From Marinifaba aquimaris (GTDB taxonomy: Bacteria > Pseudomonadota > Gammaproteobacteria > Enterobacterales > Alteromonadaceae): DNA of 64,000 nt. A program made the translations under genes and the position numbers. Positions 1 through 10,294 of the stretch are shown here, in pieces (positions within the stretch are counted from its first letter, which is position 1; the number at the start of each line of letters is the position of its first letter). The stretch is taken from positions 248,001-312,000 of the forward strand of contig NZ_JABULX010000001.1 in the NCBI RefSeq assembly GCF_013328345.1, read 5' to 3'. The notes beneath the pieces are model-generated. The model made no database searches. It was not told where the DNA came from and worked only from the letters and a program-made list of their open reading frames with translations.

Positions 1-63
1 CGCAAAAGAAGCTAAACGATTAGATAACTGCCCTAAATTTAATTGCTTACCTGTTTCACTCAC
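1..63 (-). CDS. 5' end of a leftward gene, cut by window edge
   Basis: An open frame on the minus strand runs off the left edge. A GTG at 61-63 follows a GGAAG Shine-Dalgarno-like run about nine bases upstream, and reads MSETGKQLNLGQLSNRLASF. An in-frame ATG ten codons earlier (91-93) is the alternative start, but it would place the GGAAG inside the gene. Only about 21 codons are visible, so no family can be named. It would be divergent from the peptide transporter at 365. Confidence 0.4.
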   Translation of the reverse strand, partial: MSETGKQLNLGQLSNRLASFA

Positions 64-93
64 AACTTTTATCTTCCTTACATTTGTATACAT

Positions 94-364
94 TTACGTT
101 AACAGGTTAACATTTTTTGTACAACCTTTACCCAACTCAAAAAAACGCCTATTAAACGAGAAAAACATTTACAAACAAAGTGATATAAAAATTACGAATC
201 TACCTTGTACTGTAAAGAAATCTATCGCGAAAAGCTTAGGTGTAAGCTTTACTTACCAAGTGGAAACCAACTACTCGACCTGTAAACTTGCATTTGCAAC
301 TCAGCAAAATTAAGGTTGGGCGCTTTTACTAAAAATACAACTAATAAACAAACTAGGAGTTGCT
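94..364. other. intergenic region between divergent genes
   Basis: AT-rich spacer upstream of the POT transporter. It holds two small perfect palindromes close together, TGTATACA at 85-92 (just at its edge) and GTTAACAGGTTAAC-type arms at 98-111, which could be operators for the divergent genes. No coding frame was seen. The transporter has a clear AGGAG site at about 354-358. Operator function is a guess from symmetry only. Confidence 0.25.
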
Positions 365-1861
365 ATGACTCAAGCAGTAAACAAGGGGACGCTGCTAGGC
401 CATCCTAAAGGTCTATTCTTACTCTTTGGTACAGAGATGTGGGAACGAATGAGCTACTACGGTATGCGTGGTATTTTTGTTCTTTATTTAAGTACTATCG
501 CTACCGCAGCCGCAATGGGCTGGGATATGGGATACTTCGGTATCGACCCTAATTCTGCAACGGCGCAGGAAGATTATAGCAACGCTTTACAAGCTAATGC
601 CTTAAGTTATTTAGGTACCTATGCCATGTTAGTTTACTTGACCCCTGTACTAGGTGGTTGGTTAGCTGATAACAAAATAGGACAACGCAAAGCCATCATT
701 ATTGGTGGTGTGTTAATGATGTTAGGCCAATTTGCAATTGGTGTACCTCATGATCTAATCCCGGGTATGGAAGTGACCTTCCTTTGGCTGGGCTTAGGCT
801 TAATGATTATAGGTAACGGCTTCTTCAAACCTAATATCTCTACTATGGTGGGCGATTTATATGAAGAAGGTGACCGTCGCCGTGATTCAGCTTTCACCAT
901 CTTCTACATGGGTATCAACTTAGGTTCTATTCTTGGTTATTTCCTAGTGGGCACCATTGGCGAAAAAGTAGACTACCAATATGGTTTTTTAGCGGCCGGT
1001 GTTGGTATGGGCTTAGGTGTTTTACTGCAATTATGTCTATCAAATCGTTATTTAGGTGACTTAGGTCAAACGCCTTCGGCATTAAAAGGCCAAAAGAAAA
1101 ATGCACCTAAGGTGAAAAAACCTTTAACGCCTGTAGAAAGAGACCGCATGAAAGTGTTCTTGGTACTTTCTATTTTCAACGTATTCTTCTGGGCTGGCTT
1201 CGAACAAGCGGCCGGTGTACTAAACTTATTTGCAAAAAATAATACCGACCTATTTATTATGGGCTGGGAAATGCCTGCTTCTTGGTTACAATCAGTCAAC
1301 CCAATCTTTGTTATCCTATTTGCTCCTATCATCGCCTCAATTTGGGTTAAGCTAGGTGACAGAAACCCGAGCTCTCCTGCTAAATTTGCACTTGGTTTAT
1401 TCTTCTTAGGTCTTGGCTTTGCTTGTATGGTTGGTGCTGCAATTCAAATCGGTGAAGACCAATCAGTTAAGGCAAGTATCTGGTGGTTAGTAATGGCTTA
1501 CATGTTCCATACAATCGGTGAGTTATGTTTATCTCCTGTTGGCTTATCTATGGTAACTAAGATTGCACCTGTGCGCTTCTTGTCTTTCATGATGGGTATC
1601 TGGTTCGTGTTTATGGCGTTCGGTAACAAGTTAGCCGCTGAAGCAGGTAAGCTAGTGGGTACATCAGGCCCATTCAACACATTTTTAGGCGTTACTATCT
1701 TCGCTATGGTTGCAGCTTTAGTACTTTATCTTATCCGTGAAAAATTAGTTGATTGGATGCATGGTGCTGAAGATCCTAACTACAAAAACGAAGAAGAAGC
1801 ACTAGAAGAAGAAATGAGTGTAACAGCTGATCACGAAGGCATGCCTAAAAAGCATCTTTAA
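365..1861 (+). CDS. POT family proton-dependent oligopeptide transporter
   Basis: Inner-membrane symporter of the POT/PTR2 family (MFS fold), expected to import di- and tripeptides with protons. The N-terminus carries the family ExxER-x-x-YYG motif (E24, E27, R28, YYG 31-33), which couples proton and peptide transport. The 498 residues and many hydrophobic segments fit a 12-14 helix transporter, and a charged acidic C-terminal tail (about residues 470-490) is cytoplasmic. The ATG follows AGGAG at good spacing. It is a single gene closed by a hairpin terminator. Related E. coli proteins are DtpA to DtpD; I cannot assign which substrate preference applies. Confidence 0.93.
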   Translation: MTQAVNKGTLLGHPKGLFLLFGTEMWERMSYYGMRGIFVLYLSTIATAAAMGWDMGYFGIDPNSATAQEDYSNALQANALSYLGTYAMLVYLTPVLGGWLADNKIGQRKAIIIGGVLMMLGQFAIGVPHDLIPGMEVTFLWLGLGLMIIGNGFFKPNISTMVGDLYEEGDRRRDSAFTIFYMGINLGSILGYFLVGTIGEKVDYQYGFLAAGVGMGLGVLLQLCLSNRYLGDLGQTPSALKGQKKNAPKVKKPLTPVERDRMKVFLVLSIFNVFFWAGFEQAAGVLNLFAKNNTDLFIMGWEMPASWLQSVNPIFVILFAPIIASIWVKLGDRNPSSPAKFALGLFFLGLGFACMVGAAIQIGEDQSVKASIWWLVMAYMFHTIGELCLSPVGLSMVTKIAPVRFLSFMMGIWFVFMAFGNKLAAEAGKLVGTSGPFNTFLGVTIFAMVAALVLYLIREKLVDWMHGAEDPNYKNEEEALEEEMSVTADHEGMPKKHL

Positions 1862-1890
1862 TTAGCTAACTAAACCGTCTTCCAATCAAA

Positions 1891-1926
1891 AGCCTTACTT
1901 TTCTCAAATGAAGTAGGGCTTTTTTA
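1891..1926 (+). terminator. intrinsic terminator of the POT transporter gene
   Basis: A stem AGCCTTACTT / AAGTAGGGCT (one G-T pair) with a ten-base loop is followed by TTTTT, thirty bases after the stop codon. Confidence 0.8.
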
Positions 1927-2023
1927 TTGCTCAAATAAAGCGATTACAACACTCCCCGCCTCGCTCTTATTGGCAAGTCAGTCATGCTATTAAATTCACC
2001 TTCTATCTCGATATAACGAACTA

Positions 2024-2130
2024 GCGTTGAGCGTTGAGCGTTGAGCGTTGAGCGTTGAGCGTTGAGCGTTGAGCGTTGAGCGTTGAGCGTTGAGCGTTGA
2101 GCGTTGAGCGTTGAGCGTTGAGCGTTGAGC
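2024..2130. repeat. heptanucleotide tandem repeat, 15.3 copies of GCGTTGA
   Basis: Fifteen exact copies of GCGTTGA plus two bases, with no mismatch, lie between the POT transporter and bamB. Three units equal 21 bases, so the minus strand reads as a perfect seven-residue LNAQRST repeat; I regard that frame as an artefact. Exactness points to recent slippage expansion. The array sits just beyond the bamB terminator, outside any gene I trust. Confidence 0.97.
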
Positions 2131-2153
2131 AAGAAAGATTAAAATACAAGCAT

Positions 2154-2183
2154 AAAAAAACCTAGCTAATGCTAGGTTTTTTT
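2154..2183 (-). terminator. terminator at end of the rlmN-bamB cluster
   Basis: CCTAGC / GCTAGG stem with a TAAT loop flanked by A7 on one side and T7 on the other, so it can act in both directions. It lies about 15 bases beyond the bamB stop codon. Confidence 0.85.
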
Positions 2184-2198
2184 CAGTAATAATTGAAG

Positions 2199-3419
2199 TT
2201 ATTCTGCCGTTATCGATTTAATATCAATAACGTTTAGTTCACCGGCTTTATCCTGAATATAAAGTCTTTCTTTATCAACAATACCAGAAGAGAAATAAGC
2301 TTCATCATCTGCCTGATATTGGCCAATAATTTCACCTGTTTCGGCATCTAACCAGTGCAAATAGCCTTCAAAATCACCCACTACGATATAACCTGCTTGA
2401 ACAGTAGGTGCATTTAAACGACGATTGCGCAACTCGGCATTACTCCACAATTCAATACCGTTTCGACGATCAATCGCCATAACATTGCTTTGATTATCAA
2501 CTAAATACAAGGTATTACCCGAGTAGCTTATATCTTCAAAACCGGCATATTCACGCTTCCAAGCTATGCGGCCATCTCTAATGTCTAACGCCATTAAAGT
2601 GCCGCCGTAAGATAAAGCATAGATATTAGTACCAATAATGATCGGCGTTGCGTCAATATCCACGACTCTTTCGAGCTCAGTACTACCAGTCGGTTTTGAT
2701 ACGGCTTGATCCCAAGCTAACTGGCCTGATTTGGCGAGGTAAGCAGTTATTTTACCGTGTGCGCCACCAACAATGACACCACCTGCAGAATAAATAGGTG
2801 AAGATGCACCGCGTAAACTAAGTGGAGGTACTTCAGATTCAGTCTGCCAAGTTTCTTCACCCGTCTGCGCATCAAGTGCATAAACTAAACCAGATGATGT
2901 TTGAATAAAAACACTACCAGCATCAACTTCAGGAGTGGTGATCACTTCACCTTTAACTTTAACACGCCAAGCTTGTTCACCCGTTGCCTCATCAAGGGCA
3001 ATAACTATTCCGTCTTCTGTGCCTAGATATAACTTTTCGTATGAAGAGGCCATACCACTGACTCGTGCAGTAAAGTCATCATCAAACCAAAATGTTTGCC
3101 AAAAGCCATTTGGCGTTTCACGCACATCGGCTTGCCACAACTCTTCGCCAGTATCTTGGTCATAAGCAAAGATATCGCCAGAGCGAGAAGCAGCAAACAC
3201 TTTACCGTACGCGATCACAGGTTTTAGGCGAGAGTAATACTCTTGTACACCGTCACTGACACTCTTCTGCCAAACATTGTCTAACTCAATTTTTGAATCA
3301 ACAACAGGCACAGGCATAGGCAAGGTATCTGGATCGACATCATCACTCGATGCACATGCTGCAAGACCCAGTACTAAACTAACAGACAGGCATCTAGCCA
3401 GACGTGTTTTTAAAGTCAT
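2199..3419 (-). CDS. bamB: outer membrane assembly lipoprotein BamB
   Basis: Lipoprotein subunit of the BAM complex, anchored in the inner leaflet of the outer membrane, where it aids folding of beta-barrel proteins. A signal peptide ends in a lipobox LGLAAC with the lipidated Cys at residue 22. The rest is an eight-bladed PQQ-like propeller: repeated segments such as YALDAQTGEETW, IALDEATGEQAW and YDQDTGEELW are visible. Its 406 residues are close to the usual ~390. Its ATG overlaps the yfgM stop by one base (TAATG), so the two are translationally coupled. In many gammaproteobacteria der (engA) follows; here a terminator and a tandem repeat follow instead. Confidence 0.96.
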   Translation of the reverse strand: MTLKTRLARCLSVSLVLGLAACASSDDVDPDTLPMPVPVVDSKIELDNVWQKSVSDGVQEYYSRLKPVIAYGKVFAASRSGDIFAYDQDTGEELWQADVRETPNGFWQTFWFDDDFTARVSGMASSYEKLYLGTEDGIVIALDEATGEQAWRVKVKGEVITTPEVDAGSVFIQTSSGLVYALDAQTGEETWQTESEVPPLSLRGASSPIYSAGGVIVGGAHGKITAYLAKSGQLAWDQAVSKPTGSTELERVVDIDATPIIIGTNIYALSYGGTLMALDIRDGRIAWKREYAGFEDISYSGNTLYLVDNQSNVMAIDRRNGIELWSNAELRNRRLNAPTVQAGYIVVGDFEGYLHWLDAETGEIIGQYQADDEAYFSSGIVDKERLYIQDKAGELNVIDIKSITAE

Positions 3420-4048
3420 TACGATGCAACCACAGTTGTGTTAACAGCTAAATCGTCAATTTTCATTTGTAAGCTAGGGTTACCAACTAAACCGCCTTTA
3501 TCAGCAGCTGTTTGGTATGAAGAGCGCGCTTGTTCTGCTTTGCCTTGACTTAATAATATATCGCCTTTTAACTCAGCAACCTGAGCGGCAAATGCATCCG
3601 GGAAAGTACCAGATACAATCGTTAGCGCTTTGTCAGCTTGTTCTGATGAAAACAATACTCGCGCTAAACGCAAGCTTGCAACTGCTTTAACTTGCTCTGT
3701 CGTTGCATTGTCTTTTACCCAAGTTAACTGGCTTGCGGCTTTATCAAACTCTTTAGCTTCAACATATTGTTTTGCTAACATAAGAGCAGCTAGCTCAGAG
3801 TAACCAGAGCCTTTATTCTCTTCAATAAAACCTTTTACTTGCTCAGGCTCCGTTGCTAACTTTTCAACTGTGTCAGCGTATTGAATAGAAGCTTGCTCTT
3901 TCGCTAAGATTTGCCCATCTTGGTAGTAGTTGTAACCATAAACACCACCTAAACCTAAAACGACACCCGCAACCAGCGAAAGGCCGTTTTCTTGCCAAAA
4001 CTTTTTAATCGCTTCTACTTGTTGTTCTTCTGTTGTATATGCTTCCAT
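3419..4048 (-). CDS. YfgM family tetratricopeptide-like membrane protein
   Basis: Single-pass inner-membrane protein with a periplasmic TPR-like domain. E. coli YfgM binds the SecYEG translocon and hands secreted proteins to periplasmic chaperones such as PpiD. Here a short cytoplasmic N-terminus (to about residue 22) precedes one membrane helix (about 24-43). Helical repeats then run to about residue 200, including the pairs LMLAKQYVEAKEFDKAASQL and GDILLSQGKAEQARSSYQTA. It lies between hisS and bamB, the conserved position. Length (209) matches the family. Confidence 0.92.
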   Translation of the reverse strand: MEAYTTEEQQVEAIKKFWQENGLSLVAGVVLGLGGVYGYNYYQDGQILAKEQASIQYADTVEKLATEPEQVKGFIEENKGSGYSELAALMLAKQYVEAKEFDKAASQLTWVKDNATTEQVKAVASLRLARVLFSSEQADKALTIVSGTFPDAFAAQVAELKGDILLSQGKAEQARSSYQTAADKGGLVGNPSLQMKIDDLAVNTTVVAS

Positions 4049-4057
4049 TGTATTCCC

Positions 4058-5332
4058 CTAGCTATCTGACGTTAGCGCAGACGCTAAATCTGTTAGTGCA
4101 ATGCTGATTTGAGGTTTTTCTTCTCTTAGGTACTTAACAGTAACTTGGCCATTTGCAACTTCATCGTCACCTAAAATAACAGCCAAGCTAGCACCACTTT
4201 TATCAGCTTTTTGTAATTGTTTCTTAAATTTACCACCACCGCAGTTTAATTGCACTCGGCTGTTTGGTAATAATTCACGAATTTTTTCAGCTAACGCTAA
4301 ACTCTGCTTCTCTGCTTCTTGACCTGCAACCACAATATAAACGTCAACAGGACCAGGGATATCTTGAGTCAGCTCTAATGTTTCTAAAATAAGCACTAGA
4401 CGCTCTAATCCCATTGCAAAGCCTACCGCTGGTGTCGCTTTACCACCTAACTGAGAAACTAAACCGTCGTAACGGCCACCAGCACATACTGTACCTTGCG
4501 CACCTAAACAATCAGTAACCCATTCAAATACAGTACGGTTGTAATAATCTAAACCGCGGACCAGTCGTTCGTTAACTGTGTATTTGATGCCTAAAGAGTC
4601 TAAACGTTCACATAAAGTTGAAAAATGTGCTTTGGAATCATCACTCAAGTAATCAGATAACTTAGGTGCATCGACTAAAACAGCCTGAACATCTGGGTTT
4701 TTAGTATCCAATACACGTAATGGATTTGTTTCCATACGACGCTTAGAGTCTTCATCTAAACTCGCTTCGTGTTGCTTTAAGAAGTCGACTAATGCTTGAC
4801 GATATTCAGCACGGTCTTCATTAGAACCTAAAGAGTTGAGTTCAAGTGTTACTTTATCTGCAATACCAAATGCTTGCCAAAAACGAGCAGTCATGGCAAT
4901 AACTTCAGCATCAATATCTGCCTCGCTCATGCCAAAAACTTCCACACCAAATTGGTGGAATTGGCGATAACGACCTTTTTGTGGACGTTCGTGGCGGAAC
5001 ATAGGACCCATATACCACAAGCGCTGTTGCTGATTGTAAAGTAAGCCGTGTTGGTTACCCGCGCGAACACAAGAAGCGGTACCTTCAGGACGCAAAGTTA
5101 AACTATCACCATTGCGGTCATCAAAAGTGTACATTTCTTTTTCGACGATGTCGGTTACTTCGCCAATTGAACGCTTGAATAAATCAGTAGACTCAACAAC
5201 TGGCATGCGGATCTCACTGTAGCCGTAACGCGCTACAGTATCTCTTAATACTGATTCAACTTTTTGCCAAACAGGGGTTTGTGTAGGAAGGCAATCGTTC
5301 ATGCCACGGATTGCCTGAATATTTTTTGACAC
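4058..5332 (-). CDS. hisS: histidyl-tRNA synthetase
   Basis: Class II aminoacyl-tRNA synthetase that charges tRNA-His. Motif 2 is visible as [18 protein letters not shown], the histidine-specific motif as [15 protein letters not shown], and motif 3 as [14 protein letters not shown]. The C-terminal ~95 residues form the anticodon-binding domain. At 424 residues it matches E. coli HisS. It begins 37 bases after ispG ends and is followed by yfgM after nine bases, as part of the leftward operon. Confidence 0.98.
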   Translation of the reverse strand: MSKNIQAIRGMNDCLPTQTPVWQKVESVLRDTVARYGYSEIRMPVVESTDLFKRSIGEVTDIVEKEMYTFDDRNGDSLTLRPEGTASCVRAGNQHGLLYNQQQRLWYMGPMFRHERPQKGRYRQFHQFGVEVFGMSEADIDAEVIAMTARFWQAFGIADKVTLELNSLGSNEDRAEYRQALVDFLKQHEASLDEDSKRRMETNPLRVLDTKNPDVQAVLVDAPKLSDYLSDDSKAHFSTLCERLDSLGIKYTVNERLVRGLDYYNRTVFEWVTDCLGAQGTVCAGGRYDGLVSQLGGKATPAVGFAMGLERLVLILETLELTQDIPGPVDVYIVVAGQEAEKQSLALAEKIRELLPNSRVQLNCGGGKFKKQLQKADKSGASLAVILGDDEVANGQVTVKYLREEKPQISIALTDLASALTSDS

Positions 5333-5369
5333 GATAAAACTCTTTTAATTATTCAATTTATGTTGGTAG

Positions 5370-6497
5370 TTATTTAGTTGAATCATCAACTGCCACATCA
5401 ATGCGTTTGCTTTCATCAAGGATGCTAGCTTTAGCGCGAATATGCTTCTCTAGCGTATCGACAATGTTATCATTATCAATGCGCTCTTTCTGGCGTTCGC
5501 CATCCATGTAAAAACCACTTTTGCTTTGTGCACCAGCAAGACCGATATCAGACACTAATGCTTCACCAGGGCCATTTACTACGCATCCAATAACCGATAC
5601 TGACATAGGTGTAGTCACATCTTCTAAACGCTCTTCGAGTGCATTCATAGTACTGATAACATCGAACTCTTGACGAGAACAGCTTGGGCAAGCAATAAAA
5701 TTAATGCCACGTGAACGCAATCTTAGTGATTTTAAGATATCAAAACCGATTTTTATTTCTTCAACAGGATCTGCTGCTAACGATACTCTCAATGTATCAC
5801 CAATGCCTTCGCTCAGTAACATGCCTAAACCAATGGCTGACTTTACACTACCCGCTCTAAAACCACCGGCTTCTGTGATACCTAAGTGCAGTGGGTTTTC
5901 GATTTGTTTAGATAACAAACGGTACGCCCCAACGGCTAAAAACACATCTGATGCTTTTACACTGACTTTGAATTGTTCGAAGTTCAGGCGATCGAGAATA
6001 TCTACGTGACGCATTGCTGATTCTAATAAGGCTTCAGCTGTAGGCTCTTTGTATTTTTCTTGAATATCACGTTCAAGAGAACCACCGTTTACACCAATGC
6101 GAATGGGGATATTTTTATCACGGGCACAGTCAACTACAGCACGTATGCGCTGCTCATTACCAATATTGCCTGGGTTAATACGCAGACAATCAGCACCGTA
6201 CTCAGCTACTTTTAAAGCAATTCGATAATCAAAGTGGATATCGGTAACCAGTGGAATACTGACCTGCTGTTTAATTTTCTTAAACGCTTCAGCTGCATCC
6301 ATTGTCGGTACGGATACACGCACAATATCAGCACCTGCATCTTGGATACGCTTGATCTGTGCAACCGTTGCAGCTACATCTGTGGTTTCTGTGTTTGTCA
6401 TCGACTGTACAGAAATTGGTGCATCACCACCAACAGGCACATCACCTACCCAGATTTTTTTTGTTTTTCTACGAATAATCGGAGATTCATGAAACAT
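5370..6497 (-). CDS. ispG: (E)-4-hydroxy-3-methylbut-2-enyl-diphosphate synthase
   Basis: Iron-sulfur enzyme of the MEP isoprenoid pathway that reductively converts MEcPP to HMBPP. The three [4Fe-4S] cysteines are at C270, C273 ([11 protein letters not shown]) and C305 ([12 protein letters not shown]), the same spacing as in E. coli. The 375-residue length is standard for the short bacterial form without an inserted domain. The start codon overlaps the last base of the rodZ stop, which indicates tight coupling in the operon. Confidence 0.98.
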   Translation of the reverse strand: MFHESPIIRRKTKKIWVGDVPVGGDAPISVQSMTNTETTDVAATVAQIKRIQDAGADIVRVSVPTMDAAEAFKKIKQQVSIPLVTDIHFDYRIALKVAEYGADCLRINPGNIGNEQRIRAVVDCARDKNIPIRIGVNGGSLERDIQEKYKEPTAEALLESAMRHVDILDRLNFEQFKVSVKASDVFLAVGAYRLLSKQIENPLHLGITEAGGFRAGSVKSAIGLGMLLSEGIGDTLRVSLAADPVEEIKIGFDILKSLRLRSRGINFIACPSCSRQEFDVISTMNALEERLEDVTTPMSVSVIGCVVNGPGEALVSDIGLAGAQSKSGFYMDGERQKERIDNDNIVDTLEKHIRAKASILDESKRIDVAVDDSTK

Positions 6498-7609
6498 TAC
6501 AATCTATCCTCAAACGGTAACTCGAAACGTGCTGTTTGACCGTTTTTAAAGCTTGCCAAATCTACAGGTTGGCCATCTAATTTAATTTTTACATTTTCAG
6601 GAGCACCAAGTAGCATTTTAAATGGTGCAACACCAGTCAGAGTTAGTTCTCGACCAGCTTTGTATAAGTTATAAGCAACACGTTTACCGGTTGCGTCGTG
6701 AATAACCGTCCAGCAATCATCAGTAAAGTTAATAGTGAGCTGCGTTTCAGGTGAAACTTCAGGTTGCGCTTTATTAACGGATGCCTCTGTTGCTTCAGCA
6801 ACGGGTTTTCTTACTACTTTTTTAACCCGCTTAACCACCACTTTTTTCGTTTTGGTCTGGGTGCCCGCTAATTGACGGTCTGAAGCACTCAGTTGCTGCC
6901 CTATCATGTCGAGTTCAATACTACTGGGTTTCTCAACTTCATCTTTGAATTTAGGTTGCACACTGGATTGTGTTTCTTCGGTGGTGGTTTCAGTGATGAT
7001 TTCAGTCAGCGTGAGTAGTTCACTTTCTGTAGCCGCGGTTTCTTCTGTTTCTGTAGTGCCTTGTTCAAAAGTACTCGTTTGTTGCTTATCAGTTGCTGTA
7101 GCAGTACCCGTACTTTCGTCTGATTTCTCTTCGGTTTGGTTATCTGTAATAGGAGAACTAATAAGAGATTGAGTTTCAGTAGAAATTTCTGTGTCAGGTA
7201 AGGTCGTTTTAGAAGTACCTTGCCACCACAACACAACAAATCCTATCATCACAGCAATGATAAGATAGGTCAGTAACATTAAACGGTTATCGTTGGCTTC
7301 TTTTTGAGTACGCTGTGAAAAGCTGGTCATTTTAGCATTCGATTCGTGATTACTAACTTTCTCGTAAATAGCGATAAGGTCCGCTTCATTTAAGCCAAGT
7401 AAACGCGCATTCGACCTCAGGTAGCCTTTAACGTAGATAGGCTCGCCAATTTCCTTAAAATTATTCTCTTCTAAGGCAACAACAATTTCTAATTTTAAAT
7501 TTAAACTATCAGCAACATCTTGCTGAGACAGTTTTTGAGCTTGACGATGTTGTCTAAGCAACTGCCCCGGAGTGATATCAGCTTTTAATTCTTTATTTGA
7601 TTCGCTCAT
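6497..7609 (-). CDS. rodZ: cytoskeleton protein RodZ
   Basis: Bitopic membrane protein that links MreB filaments to the cell wall elongation machinery and supports rod shape. The N-terminal HTH_25/XRE-like domain (about 12-75) includes [20 protein letters not shown]. One transmembrane helix follows (about 108-127), then a long Thr/Ser/Glu-rich periplasmic linker. The C-terminal DUF4115 domain (about 290-365) includes [17 protein letters not shown]. The linker is low complexity, so its length is likely to vary between strains. It overlaps pilF by four bases and ispG by one. Confidence 0.95.
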   Translation of the reverse strand: MSESNKELKADITPGQLLRQHRQAQKLSQQDVADSLNLKLEIVVALEENNFKEIGEPIYVKGYLRSNARLLGLNEADLIAIYEKVSNHESNAKMTSFSQRTQKEANDNRLMLLTYLIIAVMIGFVVLWWQGTSKTTLPDTEISTETQSLISSPITDNQTEEKSDESTGTATATDKQQTSTFEQGTTETEETAATESELLTLTEIITETTTEETQSSVQPKFKDEVEKPSSIELDMIGQQLSASDRQLAGTQTKTKKVVVKRVKKVVRKPVAEATEASVNKAQPEVSPETQLTINFTDDCWTVIHDATGKRVAYNLYKAGRELTLTGVAPFKMLLGAPENVKIKLDGQPVDLASFKNGQTARFELPFEDRL

Positions 7610-8388
7610 TGACGCAGTAACTGTTTATATTCTTGTGCTTCTTTTGAATTAGCATGATAGCGTATCAGCGATTGTCCATATTGTTTAGCAATATGACTCT
7701 CACCTTGCTGCTCAGCAATACGATAACCTAACCAAAGGCTACGAGCAGTCAACTTAGCAGCTCGCTCATAGCGCTTTAAGTAGTTTTTAGCTTCGACTAC
7801 ATCGCCCTGAGAAAAGTGATAATCGGCTAACTCAACCAGCGCTTTGCCACTGTAGGGATTGTGACTTAATGCCTTATCAAAGTAACCGAGGGCTTTTTCT
7901 GTCCCCCCGTGCTCCAGTAAGCATACCCCTAAGTTGACATAGGTTTGCTCTTCTCGAATGTAGTCGTCTTGCTCGACGGCCAGCAAAAAGTATTGCTCAG
8001 CTTCAACAATTTTGCCGTTTTGACATAAAAAAGCACCATAGTTGTTCAATGCATCACCATTTTCTGGATCGAGCTCAAGTACTCTTTTGTAAGCATTATT
8101 AGCATTGTCTAATTCATTAACTATTTGATAGTAATAAGCTAAGCTGTAATGCACTTCAGGGAGGTTCGGCGCCGCGGCCAGTGCTTTATCTAGATTAAAC
8201 TTAGCTTGCGAATAATTCCCCACTTTTATGTATTGTAAACCCAATGCCATTCTAGTTTTGGCCACTTCAACGGGGTTTACATCTGTTTTATTAACAGGCT
8301 CATCACTGCCAACATAACGTGTCTCAGTGACACAAGCACTGAGCGTCAAAGTGAAAAGAACAACAAAAAAGAGAGGTAATTTATTCAT
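7606..8388 (-). CDS. pilF: type IV pilus biogenesis lipoprotein PilF (PilW)
   Basis: Outer-membrane pilotin lipoprotein needed for assembly of the PilQ secretin of type IV pili. A signal peptide ends in LTLSAC with the lipid-bearing Cys at residue 19. The remainder is a run of TPR units, for example GLQYIKVGNYSQAKFNLDKA and NLGVCLLEHGGTEKALGYF, totalling about six repeats. The 260-residue length matches the family. It sits between rlmN (12-base gap) and rodZ, its conserved location. Confidence 0.95.
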   Translation of the reverse strand: MNKLPLFFVVLFTLTLSACVTETRYVGSDEPVNKTDVNPVEVAKTRMALGLQYIKVGNYSQAKFNLDKALAAAPNLPEVHYSLAYYYQIVNELDNANNAYKRVLELDPENGDALNNYGAFLCQNGKIVEAEQYFLLAVEQDDYIREEQTYVNLGVCLLEHGGTEKALGYFDKALSHNPYSGKALVELADYHFSQGDVVEAKNYLKRYERAAKLTARSLWLGYRIAEQQGESHIAKQYGQSLIRYHANSKEAQEYKQLLRQ

Positions 8389-8400
8389 TATCTTATTAAT

Positions 8401-9525
8401 TTAGATTGCTTTAACGTTGATATTCTCGCCTTTCTCACGTTTTTTCAACATGCGTTTAGTTCTATCGACAACATCACCGACTAACTGACCACAAGCAGCA
8501 TCAATATCATCACCTCTCGTTCGACGAACAACCGTTACCAAATCATACTCCATCAGGACTTTTGCAAAACGGTCGATTCGAGAATTACTCGATCGTGTAT
8601 AAGGGCTGCCTGGGTATGGATTAAACGGGATCAAGTTGACCTTACTTGGCGTACCTTTTAGGGTTTTCGCTAATTCATGTGCCTGATCTGTACTATCGTT
8701 GATACCGCTCAGCATAACGTACTCAATTGTTACGCTGTTATTTGCTTTGGAATCTTTAATATAGCGACGACAAGCCGCTAAGAAAGTCTCAATATTGTAT
8801 TTTTTGTTGATAGGAACAATTTCATCGCGTAATTCATCATTTGGCGCATGAAGGGAAATAGCAAGCGCGACATCTATTTGCTCTTTAAGCATATCTAACG
8901 CCGGTACTACACCTGAAGTACTGACGGTAACTCGACGCTTAGACAGACCAAAAGCTAAATCATCCATCATGAGCTCCAGCGCGGGTACTAAGTTCTTCAT
9001 ATTTAGAAGCGGTTCACCCATCCCCATCATAACAATATTCGTCACTGGGCGGCGCTTAGTCTCGCGAACTGGGCCTATGTCTTTTGCTACACGCCAGACC
9101 TGACCAATGATTTCAGATACAGATAAGTTACGGTTAAAACCTTGTTGCGCTGTTGAGCAGAAAGTACATTCTAATGCGCAGCCCACTTGGCTAGAAACAC
9201 ATAAGGTTGCTCGATCACCATCTGGGATCCAAACAGACTCTACTTCCTGACCGCCCTCTAGCTCCATTGCATACTTAATAGTCCCGTCACTAGATTCTTG
9301 TCTAACTTTGATTGTAGGTGCTTTAATCTCACACTCAGCTTCAAGTTTTGCTCTAAGCGCTTTGCTCAGATTATTCATTTCTTGAAAATCATCCAGACCG
9401 TAATGATAAATCCACTTCATTACTTGATCGGCACGGAAATTCTTTTCACCAATGCTGCTAAAGAAATCTCTCAATCCCTGACGATTCAAATCTAATAGAT
9501 TTATACGCTCTGACGTTGCGCTCAT
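8401..9525 (-). CDS. rlmN: dual-specificity 23S rRNA/tRNA adenine C2 methyltransferase
   Basis: Radical SAM enzyme that methylates C2 of A2503 in 23S rRNA and A37 of some tRNAs. The CxxxCxxC cluster motif is at C116, C120 and C123, and a conserved Cys lies seven residues before it (C109). The second catalytic Cys (C345) lies in the C-terminal IDAACGQL segment. The 374 residues fit the family. It is the first gene of the leftward cluster that ends with bamB and is separated from ndk by a strong terminator. Confidence 0.98.
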   Translation of the reverse strand: MSATSERINLLDLNRQGLRDFFSSIGEKNFRADQVMKWIYHYGLDDFQEMNNLSKALRAKLEAECEIKAPTIKVRQESSDGTIKYAMELEGGQEVESVWIPDGDRATLCVSSQVGCALECTFCSTAQQGFNRNLSVSEIIGQVWRVAKDIGPVRETKRRPVTNIVMMGMGEPLLNMKNLVPALELMMDDLAFGLSKRRVTVSTSGVVPALDMLKEQIDVALAISLHAPNDELRDEIVPINKKYNIETFLAACRRYIKDSKANNSVTIEYVMLSGINDSTDQAHELAKTLKGTPSKVNLIPFNPYPGSPYTRSSNSRIDRFAKVLMEYDLVTVVRRTRGDDIDAACGQLVGDVVDRTKRMLKKREKGENINVKAI

Positions 9526-9628
9526 GTTAGTAAGTACCTCAAATAAAACACGCTTTCATTGTACATTTATCAACCTAGCATTGCTAATAGCGATAATATT
9601 TAGAGCAAAAACTAGGCAATAGAAATAC

Positions 9629-9666
9629 AAAAAAGCTGCTTAGCCCGACGCTAAGCAGCTTTTTTC
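9629..9666. terminator. bidirectional terminator between ndk and rlmN
   Basis: Perfect ten-base stem AGCTGCTTAG / CTAAGCAGCT with a six-base loop, flanked by A6 and T6. It ends ndk transcription on the minus strand and isolates the rlmN cluster. Confidence 0.9.
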
Positions 9667-9693
9667 TTAAATTTGATGCTTATTTTAACTTAA

Positions 9694-10122
9694 TTAAGCG
9701 CGCGGGCAAAGCTCGTCTTCGCTAAAGAAGTATGCAATCTCACGTGCAGCTGATTCTAAAGAGTCAGAACCGTGTGCAGCATTTGCGCTTACTTCTGTTG
9801 CGTAGTCAGCACGGATAGTACCTGTAGCCGCTTCTTGAGGGTTAGTTGCACCTAGGATTTCACGGTGTGCTAACACTGCATTTTCAGCTTCTAAAACTTG
9901 AACCATTACAGGGCCAGAAGTCATGAAGCTTACTAAGTCATCAAAGAAAGGACGACCGTTGTGTTCCGCGTAGAAACCTTCAGCTTGCTCTTTTGACATA
10001 TGGATCATTTTAGCTGCAACAATTTTAAAACCTGCAGTTTCAAAACGGTTGTAGATTGCGCCAATTACATTTTTAGCAACTGCGTCAGGTTTGATGATTG
10101 AGAAAGTACGCTCTAAAGCCAT
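9694..10122 (-). CDS. ndk: nucleoside diphosphate kinase
   Basis: Cytosolic enzyme that moves the terminal phosphate from ATP to other NDPs through a phosphohistidine. The active-site histidine is H117 in NAAHGSDS, and the N-terminal [12 protein letters not shown] is typical. At 142 residues it is full length. It is monocistronic, with its own terminator downstream and about 170 bases of spacer upstream before the letAB-type operon. Confidence 0.98.
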   Translation of the reverse strand: MALERTFSIIKPDAVAKNVIGAIYNRFETAGFKIVAAKMIHMSKEQAEGFYAEHNGRPFFDDLVSFMTSGPVMVQVLEAENAVLAHREILGATNPQEAATGTIRADYATEVSANAAHGSDSLESAAREIAYFFSEDELCPRA

Positions 10123-10294
10123 GATAAAACCTTAAATTAGATATGATGTTTGTGCTTGAAAAATCAAGCGGCATTATACGCAACAGCTCGCTATGCGCGA
10201 GTACTAGCCGCTTTATTACCAGTACTCATTATTATTTCAAGTGTAACTTAATAATTACATAGATGACAGCTACTCAGTACATAGGCCTATGCGC

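Noticed and set aside
1944-2132. Minus-strand frame of 62 codons with a perfect LNAQRST repeat
   Set aside because: It is produced by the heptamer array, has no ribosome site of note, and its non-repeat part looks like nothing known.
6906-7239. Ser/Val-rich and Lys/Leu-rich frames opposite and across rodZ
   Set aside because: They mirror the low-complexity Thr/Glu linker of RodZ; no ribosome sites.
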